The notes under the pieces: generated by a model
What the model was told of the DNA's origin: nothing
The model's input: only the letters and a program-made list of their open reading frames with translations
Databases searched by the model: none
Source: Chryseobacterium aquifrigidense
GTDB lineage: Bacteria; Bacteroidota; Bacteroidia; Flavobacteriales; Weeksellaceae
DNA: 64,000 nucleotides
Reading direction: 5' to 3'
NCBI RefSeq assembly: GCF_006716485.1
Contig: NZ_VFPD01000004.1
Coordinates: 62,001 to 126,000 of the forward strand
Translations under genes and position numbers: made by a program
Shown: positions 16,711 through 24,535 of the stretch, one piece after another
Position numbering within the stretch: position 1 is the stretch's first letter
Layout: every line of letters begins with the position of its first letter

Positions 16711-16742
16711 CAAATTTAAGTACTATTTTCGTAATACTCAAA
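16711..16742 (-). promoter_or_regulatory. metK promoter
   Basis: A full match to the Bacteroidota consensus on the minus strand: TTTG (16739-16742), exactly 20 bp, then TAAATTTG (16711-16718). Transcription should start near 16704, directly at the 5' edge of the riboswitch. Confidence 0.8.
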
Positions 16743-16806
16743 AATTTTGTTTATTAATTATTATTTTATTTAAATTGATGATTTCTATCACTTTAAAGCA
16801 TTTTCA

Positions 16807-17757
16807 TTACTGAGGCTTAATGCTTACAAATTCTTTCGGACTTTCGTGATAATTCAGCTTAAGTTCTAAAGAAGTTTTGATAGAATGTGATAATTCATCA
16901 ATAATTTTTTGCTTAAAAGTTGGTTTATAGTAAATAATACTGATTTCTCGATAAGGGAAAGGTTTTTTAAATCTGAAAACATTTTTCTTCTGCTCTTCTG
17001 AAAGCTGACTCAGTGCCAGTTCCGGCAGAATACTGATTCCCCCTACTTTATCCACCATGTGAACCAAAGTCTGGATATTGGAAGCTAAGAAATCTAAATT
17101 TTTAGGCTTCAGCGTATTTTCTTTCAGGTGGCAGATATTTTCAAACTGATTTCTCAGACAGTTTCCTTCTTCAAGCAGCCATACTTTTTCTACATTCAGA
17201 TCTTCCGGAATGATGTAGGAATTCTTTTTGTTGGCTTCTGTATTGGAACTATAAATCATCAGCTCCTCGTTGAACAGAAAATCCTGGTAGAACTCATCAG
17301 CAGTATCGTAAGGTGTAGAAATAATTCCCGCATCCAGCTCTCCTGCTTTCAGCGCTTTAATAATATTATCTGTTGTCATTTCTTTTACATTCATCTGAAT
17401 CTTCGGGTTATCCTCCAGAAATTTGAAGATTTCTGTTGGCAGAATGAAAGAAGATACAGTAGGAATGATTCCCAGATTAATAGTCCCTCCTAAAATATTA
17501 TTCAAAAGATTGGCTTTGTTTTTCAGCTCATTGACAGACTCAATAATTACCTTTGCCTGATCAATAATCTGAAGACCTACATCCGTGGTACGAATCGGGT
17601 GGGTAGTTCTGTCGAAAACCTTTACATCCAGTTCATCCTCAAATTTCTGTATCATGGCACTTAACGTAGGTTGGGTAATAAAACACGCCTGAGCGGCCTT
17701 ACCAAAATGTTTATACTTATCTACAGCGATAAGATACTCCAGTTGCTGAATGTTCAT
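16807..17757 (-). CDS. oxyR: LysR-type regulator, OxyR-like hydrogen peroxide sensor
   Basis: A 316-residue LysR-family activator. The N-terminal winged HTH contains GKAAQACFITQPTLSAMIQK (about 19-38). In the effector domain two cysteines, C200 and C209 in GNCLRNQFENICH, have the same spacing (9 residues) and surroundings as the redox pair C199/C208 of E. coli OxyR (GHCLRDQ...C). It should therefore form a disulfide on peroxide exposure and activate antioxidant genes. It is divergent from katA, its likely main target, with 134 bp between the two starts. Confidence 0.92.
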   Translation of the reverse strand: MNIQQLEYLIAVDKYKHFGKAAQACFITQPTLSAMIQKFEDELDVKVFDRTTHPIRTTDVGLQIIDQAKVIIESVNELKNKANLLNNILGGTINLGIIPTVSSFILPTEIFKFLEDNPKIQMNVKEMTTDNIIKALKAGELDAGIISTPYDTADEFYQDFLFNEELMIYSSNTEANKKNSYIIPEDLNVEKVWLLEEGNCLRNQFENICHLKENTLKPKNLDFLASNIQTLVHMVDKVGGISILPELALSQLSEEQKKNVFRFKKPFPYREISIIYYKPTFKQKIIDELSHSIKTSLELKLNYHESPKEFVSIKPQ

Positions 17758-17768
17758 TTGATTAATAT

Positions 17769-17807
17769 TATCTATTACAAAGATATAACGTTTTTGCTAT
17801 TAGCAAT
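17769..17807. promoter_or_regulatory. Candidate OxyR operator between oxyR and katA
   Basis: Two inverted repeats lie side by side: TATCT-7 bp-AGATA (17769-17785) and TTGCTA-T-TAGCAA (17794-17806). The second overlaps the TTTTTG upstream of the katA -7 box. Their position between the two divergent genes fits a shared LysR-type operator; binding is inferred only. Confidence 0.4.
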
Positions 17808-17819
17808 TAAAAATTCAAG

Positions 17820-17827
17820 TAAATTTG
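17820..17827 (+). promoter_or_regulatory. Predicted katA promoter -7 box
   Basis: TAAATTTG, with TTTTTG 23 bp upstream (spacing slightly long). A start near 17834 gives a leader of about 58 nt to the preferred katA ATG. Confidence 0.5.
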
Positions 17828-17891
17828 ATATTCATTACCTTTACACTTGGATTTAGAAAAACAAAAAACATTTATACAAATCATTAATGAT

Positions 17892-19379
17892 ATGGATTCT
17901 AAAAAATTAACGTTAAGTAACGGCGCACCTTATTTTGAGCATCAGGATTCACAGACGGTAGGACCAAGAGGCCCGGTATTGCTGCAGGACTTTATCCTTC
18001 AGGAAAATCTTGCACATTTCGTTAGGGAAAGAATTCCTGAAAGGATTGTGCATGCCAAAGGAACCGGAGCTTACGGAACGTTCACTGTAACACACGACAT
18101 CAGCCAATACACAAAAGCAAAACTGTTTTCAAAAGTAGGCAACTCATGCAGAATGTTTGCCAGATTTTCCACTGTGGGAGGTGAAAAAGGAAGTGCAGAT
18201 ACGGCAAGGGACCCAAGAGGATTTGCCTTAAAATTTTATACTGAAGATGGGAACTGGGACCTGGTAGGAAATAATACTCCTGTATTCTTTATTAAGGATG
18301 CAAAAAAGTTCCCGGATTTTATCCACACCCAGAAAAGAGTGCCGAAAACAAACTTAAAAAGCGCCACCATGATGTGGGATTTCTGGAGTTTAAACCCGGA
18401 ATCACTTCATCAGGTTCTTATATTAATGTCTGACAGAGGAACACCTTATGGTTACCGACATATGCATGGTTTCGGATCTCATACGTTTTCCATGATCAAT
18501 GATAAAAATGAAAGAGTATGGGTGAAATTCCATTTTAAAACAAAACAGGGTGTCAAAAATTTCACGGATGAAGAAGCTGTAAAAATGGCTGGAGAAAATC
18601 CGGATTTTGCTCAGGAAGATCTTTGCAATGCAATTGAAAATGGCAATTTTCCTAAATGGACGATGTACATTCAGGTGATGACAGAAGAACAGGCAAAGGA
18701 TTTCAGATGGAATCCGTTTGATGTAACCAAAGTATGGTTTCATGATGATTTTCCTCTGATTGAAGTAGGAGAAATGGAGCTGAACGAAGTGCCTGTTAAT
18801 TATTTTGCCCATGTGGAACAGTCTACTTTTTCACCTAGCAGTTTAATTAACGGAATCAGCTTCTCACCGGACAAAATGCTTCAGGGAAGGTTATTCTCTT
18901 ATCCTGATGCTCACCGTTACAGAGTGGGAGTCAATGCTCATCAGCTGGAAGTAAACAGATGTCCTTTTGCTGTCAACAATTATCAGAGAGACGGCTTTAT
19001 GGCAGATTCAAGCCACTATCAGGACAAACCGAATTATCATCCGAACAGTTTCGATGATATCAAACCGGATCCAGCTTACCAAAATTACGAATATGAGCTG
19101 GACAGTGCTCATGTTGCCAGTTACAATAGAAATGACAACGACAGTGATCATTATACCCAACCCGGACTTTTATATTCAAAAGCAATGAATGCAGAGGACA
19201 GAGATCATCTGATTAAAAATATTGTAGGCAGTATGAACGGTATTACCGGACCAAAGAAAGACGAGATTATCAACCGACAGTTATGTCACTTTTTCCGTGC
19301 TAACATTGAGCTTGGCATGAAAGTGGCATCTCAACTAAACGTCAATATTGATGCAAATATGATGAATCATTCCAAATAA
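17892..19379 (+). CDS. katA: Monofunctional haem catalase
   Basis: A 495-residue clade-3-type catalase that breaks hydrogen peroxide into water and oxygen. The catalytic His is H54 in RIVHAKGTGAYG, the distal Asn is in GNNTPVFFIKD, and the haem-ligand Tyr is in RLFSYPDAHRYRVG. The C-terminal helical part is present and the length is typical for small-subunit catalases. The frame is open further upstream to an ATG at 17847, but the conserved catalase N-terminus (MDSKKLTLSNGAPYFE) starts at 17892, so I use that. It is divergent from oxyR and followed by a strong terminator. Confidence 0.95.
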   Translation: MDSKKLTLSNGAPYFEHQDSQTVGPRGPVLLQDFILQENLAHFVRERIPERIVHAKGTGAYGTFTVTHDISQYTKAKLFSKVGNSCRMFARFSTVGGEKGSADTARDPRGFALKFYTEDGNWDLVGNNTPVFFIKDAKKFPDFIHTQKRVPKTNLKSATMMWDFWSLNPESLHQVLILMSDRGTPYGYRHMHGFGSHTFSMINDKNERVWVKFHFKTKQGVKNFTDEEAVKMAGENPDFAQEDLCNAIENGNFPKWTMYIQVMTEEQAKDFRWNPFDVTKVWFHDDFPLIEVGEMELNEVPVNYFAHVEQSTFSPSSLINGISFSPDKMLQGRLFSYPDAHRYRVGVNAHQLEVNRCPFAVNNYQRDGFMADSSHYQDKPNYHPNSFDDIKPDPAYQNYEYELDSAHVASYNRNDNDSDHYTQPGLLYSKAMNAEDRDHLIKNIVGSMNGITGPKKDEIINRQLCHFFRANIELGMKVASQLNVNIDANMMNHSK

Positions 19380-19398
19380 TCATATTGAATGATAAATT

Positions 19399-19440
19399 AA
19401 AAAAAAGGAAAAAAAAATAATATTTTTTCCTTTTTTTTGT
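19399..19440 (+). terminator. Terminator after katA
   Basis: Stem of AAAAAAGGAAAAAAA with its complement around a TAAT loop, ending in seven T. It is nearly all A/T with a GG/CC core. Confidence 0.7.
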
Positions 19441-19484
19441 AAAAAATTCATAATTTGCAAAGGATGATATTTTAAAGTGGAAAA

Positions 19485-20252
19485 ATGAGTTACGAGAACA
19501 TATTATTAAAAAAAGAAGATAAATTATCTATCATTACCATAAACAGACCTGAGAGTTTAAATGCTTTAAATGCAAAAACAATTCAGGAAATCAGTACCGC
19601 ACTGGATGAGCTTAATGCTGACACTTCATGCAGAGTAATTATCCTTACCGGAAGTGGAGAAAAATCTTTTGTAGCGGGAGCTGATATCAAGGAATTCAGT
19701 GACTTTGGACAGGAAAGAGCTGAAGAACTTGCAAGAAACGGACAAAATACATTATTCAATAAAATTGAAAACATGTCTAAACCTGTCATTGCAGCCGTAA
19801 ACGGTTTTGCACTAGGAGGAGGTTTGGAGCTTGCTATGGCATGCCACATCAGATATGCATCGGAAAACGCCAGATTAGGGCTTCCTGAAGTAACACTTGG
19901 ATTAATTCCGGGATATGGAGGAACTCAGAGGCTTCCCAAGCTTGTAGGAAAAGGTATTGCCAACGAAATGATCTTCTCTGCCAAAATGATCCTTGCTCAA
20001 AAAGCAAAAGAGATCGGACTGGTGAACGAAGTATACCCTATTGAAGAATTATTAACCAAAACGAAAGAATTAGCAAACACGATTGCCTACAATTCACCAA
20101 TGGCAATATCCAAGGCTATAAACGCCGTGAATTTATCTGATACGGAGAAAGGTTTTGAGGCTGAAATTACATATTTCGGAGAACTTTTTGAAATGGAAGA
20201 TAAGAAAGAAGGAGTTACTGCGTTTCTAGAGAAGAGAAAGCCTAACTTCTAA
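19485..20252 (+). CDS. Enoyl-CoA hydratase/isomerase family protein
   Basis: A 255-residue crotonase-fold enzyme of probable fatty-acid or amino-acid catabolism. The oxyanion-hole segments are SFVAGADIKEF (about 62-72) and NGFALGGGLELAMAC (about 106-120). Both glutamates of true hydratases appear present: one in GGGLELA and one in LPEVTLGLIPGYGG (about 132-145). It is therefore likely an active hydratase, perhaps of the crotonyl-CoA type. No other beta-oxidation genes are adjacent, so its exact substrate is unknown. The dCMP deaminase gene follows after 54 bp and may share the transcript. Confidence 0.88.
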   Translation: MSYENILLKKEDKLSIITINRPESLNALNAKTIQEISTALDELNADTSCRVIILTGSGEKSFVAGADIKEFSDFGQERAEELARNGQNTLFNKIENMSKPVIAAVNGFALGGGLELAMACHIRYASENARLGLPEVTLGLIPGYGGTQRLPKLVGKGIANEMIFSAKMILAQKAKEIGLVNEVYPIEELLTKTKELANTIAYNSPMAISKAINAVNLSDTEKGFEAEITYFGELFEMEDKKEGVTAFLEKRKPNF

Positions 20253-20306
20253 ATCTTTCTAAAAGATTTTAATCCAAATTATTTCGAAAAAAAACAATGC
20301 TGCGGT

Positions 20307-20729
20307 ATGAATAAGTTTGATAAAGCTTATCTAAAAATGGCCCAGGAATGGGCAAAACTCTCCTACTGTAAGAGAAAACAGGTAGGAGCTCTTATCGTAA
20401 AAGATAGGATGATTATTTCAGATGGTTACAACGGGACTCCTTCGGGATTCGAAAACTGCTGTGAAGATGGAGAAGGGAAAACACACTGGTACGTATTGCA
20501 TGCGGAAGCCAATGCTATATTAAAGCTGGCGGCCTCTACCCAATCTGCAAAAGGAGCAACGTTATATTTAACGCTGTCGCCCTGTAAAGAATGCAGCAAG
20601 CTGATTCTGCAGGCAGGGATTACGAGACTGGTGTATATTAATGAGTATTCGGATGACGATGGAATATCGTTCCTGAGGAACCATAACATTGAAATAGAAC
20701 AAATATCGGACTGTGAACTAAAAAAATAA
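20307..20729 (+). CDS. dCMP deaminase-like zinc deaminase
   Basis: A 140-residue cytidine/deoxycytidylate deaminase family enzyme. Zinc ligands and catalytic Glu are H65-A-E67 (VLHAEANAI) and P-C93-x2-C96 (SPCKECSKL). The GYNGTPSGFENC segment (40-51) is typical of dCMP deaminases of the ComEB type, which convert dCMP to dUMP for dTMP synthesis. The xerD start follows 6 bp after the stop, so the genes are co-transcribed. Confidence 0.9.
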   Translation: MNKFDKAYLKMAQEWAKLSYCKRKQVGALIVKDRMIISDGYNGTPSGFENCCEDGEGKTHWYVLHAEANAILKLAASTQSAKGATLYLTLSPCKECSKLILQAGITRLVYINEYSDDDGISFLRNHNIEIEQISDCELKK

Positions 20730-20735
20730 GCACAA

Positions 20736-21650
20736 ATGACTTGGGATGAAAAGATCAAAGATTTTGAAATATTTCTTCGTTTCGAAAGAAATTTTTCAGA
20801 AAACACACTCGACGCCTATGTTCGGGACATTAAGAAATTAAAAGATTACGCAGAAGAGGATCTGGAAAATGTCGGTCCAGACTCCATCGGTTACGAAAAC
20901 CTGCAGGAATACATTTTCAATCTTTCCAAACAGAAATTCAGTGAGAGATCACAGGCAAGATGGATATCTTCCATCAAAGCTTTCTTCAAATTTCTGCTGG
21001 AAGATGAATATCGTGAAGACAATCCTGCGGCGTTACTTGAAGGCCCTAAACTGGGATTATATCTACCTGATACTTTAAGCCTGCCTGATATCAACAAAAT
21101 TATTGCTGCTATTGAGGTGAATACAGATCTTGGAAAAAGAAACCAATGCATTATAGAAGTACTATATGGCTGCGGACTTCGTGTTTCCGAACTGATAGAC
21201 CTGAAAATCTCCAATATCAACTTTAAAGAGCAATACATCAAGGTACACGGAAAAGGAAATAAAACCCGTTTTGTTCCTTTAGCTGATTATACTGCAGATC
21301 TGCTTGAAAGTTATATCAAAGAGGTTCGTTCTAAAGGTAAAATCAATAAGAAATATGAAGATACTCTGTTTTTGAACAGCCGTGGGACTTCTATGTCCAG
21401 AGTAATCGTATTTCTTATTATTAAAGAACTTACAGATAAAGCAGGGGTTAACAAAAAAATATCACCACACACATTCAGACATTCATTTGCTACCCATTTA
21501 TTACAGAATGGAGCAGATCTACGGTATATTCAGGAAATGCTGGGACATTCCAGTATTACAACAACGGAGATCTATACGCACCTGAAAACGGAGGAATTAA
21601 GGGATGTTATTTTGAGTTATCACCCTAGAAATATTAATATTACTCAATGA
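20736..21650 (+). CDS. xerD: Site-specific tyrosine recombinase XerD-like
   Basis: A 304-residue tyrosine recombinase expected to resolve chromosome dimers at dif. It has an N-terminal SAM-like core-binding domain (about 5-100) and a catalytic domain with all active-site residues: R149 (GCGLRVSEL), K174 (HGKGNKTR), H245 and R248 (PHTFRHSF), H271 (LGHSS) and the nucleophile Y280 (TTEIYTHL). The length is that of housekeeping XerC/D. It is embedded in a housekeeping operon with no attachment sites nearby, so it is not a phage or island integrase. It overlaps the NUDIX gene by 4 bases. Confidence 0.9.
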   Translation: MTWDEKIKDFEIFLRFERNFSENTLDAYVRDIKKLKDYAEEDLENVGPDSIGYENLQEYIFNLSKQKFSERSQARWISSIKAFFKFLLEDEYREDNPAALLEGPKLGLYLPDTLSLPDINKIIAAIEVNTDLGKRNQCIIEVLYGCGLRVSELIDLKISNINFKEQYIKVHGKGNKTRFVPLADYTADLLESYIKEVRSKGKINKKYEDTLFLNSRGTSMSRVIVFLIIKELTDKAGVNKKISPHTFRHSFATHLLQNGADLRYIQEMLGHSSITTTEIYTHLKTEELRDVILSYHPRNINITQ

Positions 21651-22159
21651 AACTATTGAAATATTGTCCAAGCTGTGGCAAAGAGTCCTTACACTGGGAT
21701 GGTGAAAAGAAATGGAGCTGTCCGGAATGTGGTTTTACTTTGTATAATAATGTGGCAGGTGCTGTAGCAGTTGTCATCAGATGTGGAGACGAAATGTATC
21801 TTACCAGAAGAAACAGAGACCCTAAAAAAGGGAAACTAGACCTGGCCGGAGGATTTGTTGATCCCAAAGAAAGTGCAGAGGAAACCTGTAAAAGAGAACT
21901 TTTTGAAGAACTTCAGCTTGATATCGATATTTCTAACCTGAAATACCTTACCAGCCTTCCTAACATCTATCAATATAAGGAAATTGATTACAATACGATC
22001 GATCTCTTTTATGAATACAATGTTTCGGAAAAATTTGAGGTCAATCTTGAACTCTCCGAAATCTCGGAGGCGGTCTGGATTCCTTTACAGGATCTGGATC
22101 TTGAAGATATCGCTTTTGATTCTCAGAAGAGATTTTTCGAGAGCTATTTAAAGAAATAA
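21647..22159 (+). CDS. NUDIX hydrolase with N-terminal zinc ribbon
   Basis: A 170-residue enzyme. The N-terminus is a zinc ribbon (C7-x2-C10 and C25-x2-C28), as in NADH pyrophosphatase NudC-like proteins. The Nudix box runs from about residue 69 to 91 (GFVDPKESAEETCKRELFEE), with the REx2EE core intact. It should hydrolyse a nucleoside diphosphate linked to another group; the substrate is not clear. ATGA overlap with the xerD stop indicates translational coupling. Confidence 0.88.
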   Translation: MKLLKYCPSCGKESLHWDGEKKWSCPECGFTLYNNVAGAVAVVIRCGDEMYLTRRNRDPKKGKLDLAGGFVDPKESAEETCKRELFEELQLDIDISNLKYLTSLPNIYQYKEIDYNTIDLFYEYNVSEKFEVNLELSEISEAVWIPLQDLDLEDIAFDSQKRFFESYLKK

Positions 22160-22171
22160 TTTTTGTAAAAT

Positions 22172-22250
22172 ATTCTCCCGTAGATTTTGCAGGTTAAGCA
22201 GACGGTACAACACATTCATCTGCTGGATTTGCGAAATCTGCGGGAGTTTT
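22172..22250. repeat. Long imperfect hairpin (GCAGATT-type repeat)
   Basis: The arms CTCCCGTAGATTT and AAATCTGCGGGAG pair, and inside them GCAGGTTAAGCAGA pairs imperfectly with TCTGCTGGATTTGC, giving a stem of about 27 bp. The right arm is followed by T-rich sequence. It lies between convergent genes and may act as a terminator for the NUDIX operon; the sequence style suggests a dispersed intergenic element. Confidence 0.6.
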
Positions 22251-22262
22251 TTATGGTAGAAA

Positions 22263-22721
22263 CTAATAGGTTTTAGACTTCAGCATTTCTTCAAAATACT
22301 GAATCAGCAATACTCTTTCTGCTTCTGAAAGATTAGCTTCTTTATGATACACAATATAACCAGGCATCGGCATTGTTTTGTTCTGAATGGTCTGGATGGA
22401 TTTAGTCAGCATATTTTCCTTCAAATCCTTATTATAAGTCTGCCAGGTAGAAAAATTAAGATGTTCCCTCCCTTCATTCACGTGACTTTTTACAGACCAT
22501 GACACAGGGGCAATAAAAGCATATTTCGGATACACCGTCTCATTGGAATGACAGTCATAACATGCATTTTTAAGCAGGGTTCTGATCTTTGCCGGTGATT
22601 TCCTTGCCTCAACAAAATTTACTGCAGAATCAACAGGTTTATTGGTTCTGTCAATAGGAAAGAACTGAACCAGGGCAAATGCCACCAATGTCCAAAATAC
22701 TATTTTCTTAGCCATTTTCAT
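22263..22721 (-). CDS. Haem-binding domain protein (single c-type haem)
   Basis: A 152-residue protein with an N-terminal membrane anchor or signal peptide (about 5-22) and one CxxCH haem site at C54-Y-D-C57-H58. The surrounding pattern, ACYDCHSNETVYPKYAFIAPVS, is that of the Haem_bd family common in Bacteroidota. A distal Met ligand could be in KTMPMPGYIVYH. It probably works in periplasmic electron transfer. The Ig-like lipoprotein gene lies directly upstream with a 4-bp gap, so the two are co-transcribed. Confidence 0.85.
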   Translation of the reverse strand: MKMAKKIVFWTLVAFALVQFFPIDRTNKPVDSAVNFVEARKSPAKIRTLLKNACYDCHSNETVYPKYAFIAPVSWSVKSHVNEGREHLNFSTWQTYNKDLKENMLTKSIQTIQNKTMPMPGYIVYHKEANLSEAERVLLIQYFEEMLKSKTY

Positions 22722-22725
22722 CAGC

Positions 22726-24510
22726 TTACTTTACCGGGGTTAAAACGGCGTTGGAAGATTTTAATTCTTTCTTGGCTTCTTCTTTCACTTCAGTCGCAGC
22801 TGGTGGCGTCTGTACTGCTGGAGTTACAGCCGGGGTTACTGTTGCTGACTTCGGACTATCAAGTGTTCTGGTATCTTTCAGATCCCATTCTTCTCTGGTT
22901 TCCCATAGACCTCTAACGATCACTTTTTTATAGAAAACATATGCATCTTCAGCAAAAACATCATTCGCAAAATCTGCTTCATCCCAATATTTATTCCCGT
23001 TATTGTCTACCAGAATTCTCACAATATATTCTCCAGGTTTCAGGATATCAAATTTCACTTTATTTCCTTTTATATACCTCTGATAGGCAATTTTATCTGA
23101 AGAATCTATCAGCTGAATCCAATAATTTGTTTCAGGTGCATTTGAAATGGAGAACTCAACATTTCCATACTGGTCTACTTTGTCAACGTCAAAATCGAAA
23201 CGCTTAGACTGAGTATTTTTTGCGTAGAATGAGGATATCGTCTCTTTAGGTACAGTAAGTTCGTAACTTTTACCCATTACAAAATCTGACTGAACCTGAA
23301 TCTGGTATGGATTTGTTTCTGAAATTTTAGCGGTAAATGGTAATGTTGTTAAACTGTCTCCTTTCATCTTGAGTGTCCATTTTGAAGGATCAATTTTATC
23401 AACGATATAATTGGAAGAAATTTTAAAATCTGACTTTGGAGCTAATGATTCACCGCCATTATCACTGTTAATGTCCATCACATTCTTTTTATTGTATCTG
23501 TAAAATAAAGATACACTGTACGCACTGTCTTTTTTCGGACCTTTATTATGGGTGAATATGAGTTTTTCATTGGCTTCCTGCCCTACATTATCCTTTACAG
23601 CATCAAACCAGATTCTCACAGAGTCTGATTTCGGATTATGGGTTATTTTTATATCCTTTAGTTTTTCATTCAGGGACTGAACTTTCACCTCATCAGGATT
23701 TCCTTCAAAGGTCATTAAAATTCCTCCTGCAATTTCTTTCATTTCCTGGTATTTCACAGGTTTTTTGGAAGGGTACACTTTTAAATTTAATCCTGAAATA
23801 GATTTCTCAAAATTGATGGGATCTTTCTGGAATCCTACCTTTTCTTTTCCCGGATCATACATAGAATTTCCGTTCTCGTCTTCAAAAGCAATAATTTTAT
23901 ATTTTCCGGGAGTCAGATAGTTTAATTCGTAATATCCATCTTCATCTACCTTCGTGATATAGTACGGTTTTTTCTTGTAATCCATTGTATCCTTTACCTG
24001 ATACAATCCCACCACAAGCTTATTTTCAGTGGATATAGTTCCTGTTTTCTTTTTAGTATCCAGTGCATCTTTTATTTCACCACTGATATAAAGGTCATCC
24101 AATTTATCACCTGTAGAAAAAGCAAAATTGAAATACCTTAATATATTGGATTCATTATTATCAACAATTGAATTTCCAAAATTGAAATTATACGTTGTAT
24201 TAGCCTGAAGGGTATCTGACCATTGAATCAGAACAAACTTATTGGCAATATTGGAAGGAAGAATCCTCGTTATCCCTTTAATGGGAGGTGAAATAATCAG
24301 GTTTTTATTGATATCTTTCAATGTCACATATTCATCAAAGTCCAGACGGAGCTGGTGAATATCTCTTTTGACATTAATCCTTGTTGTATCAATGTTTGAA
24401 CTTAAAAACTTTGGTGCCAGAGTATCTTTAGGCCCACCAACAGGAGATCCTACTCTTGCACACGAATGTACAAGAAAACAGATAACGAGTAATAAAAGAA
24501 ACCTTTTCAT
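22726..24510 (-). CDS. Large lipoprotein with bacterial Ig-like domains
   Basis: A 594-residue exported lipoprotein. I take the start at 24510 (MKRFLLLLVICFLVHSC), where the lipobox Cys is residue 17; an upstream in-frame ATG at 24546 would add 12 residues and overlap the next gene. After the Cys comes ARVGSPVGGPKDTLAPK and a Big_5-type Ig-like domain, then beta-rich repeats with 'DEDGYYELNYLTPGKYKI' style prealbumin-like segments, and a Pro/Ala/Thr-rich C-terminal tail. The family is common in Bacteroidota, is surface- or periplasm-exposed and has no known enzymatic role. It sits between a serine hydrolase and a haem protein, all reading in the same direction. Confidence 0.8.
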   Translation of the reverse strand: MKRFLLLLVICFLVHSCARVGSPVGGPKDTLAPKFLSSNIDTTRINVKRDIHQLRLDFDEYVTLKDINKNLIISPPIKGITRILPSNIANKFVLIQWSDTLQANTTYNFNFGNSIVDNNESNILRYFNFAFSTGDKLDDLYISGEIKDALDTKKKTGTISTENKLVVGLYQVKDTMDYKKKPYYITKVDEDGYYELNYLTPGKYKIIAFEDENGNSMYDPGKEKVGFQKDPINFEKSISGLNLKVYPSKKPVKYQEMKEIAGGILMTFEGNPDEVKVQSLNEKLKDIKITHNPKSDSVRIWFDAVKDNVGQEANEKLIFTHNKGPKKDSAYSVSLFYRYNKKNVMDINSDNGGESLAPKSDFKISSNYIVDKIDPSKWTLKMKGDSLTTLPFTAKISETNPYQIQVQSDFVMGKSYELTVPKETISSFYAKNTQSKRFDFDVDKVDQYGNVEFSISNAPETNYWIQLIDSSDKIAYQRYIKGNKVKFDILKPGEYIVRILVDNNGNKYWDEADFANDVFAEDAYVFYKKVIVRGLWETREEWDLKDTRTLDSPKSATVTPAVTPAVQTPPAATEVKEEAKKELKSSNAVLTPVK

Positions 24511-24535
24511 GAAAATGTTTAGGCAAAAGTAAACA

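Noticed and set aside
20736..21650. Integrase as a sign of a genomic island
   Set aside because: The protein has housekeeping XerD length and lies in a translation-coupled operon with dCMP deaminase and NUDIX genes; no att sites, tRNA or phage genes nearby.
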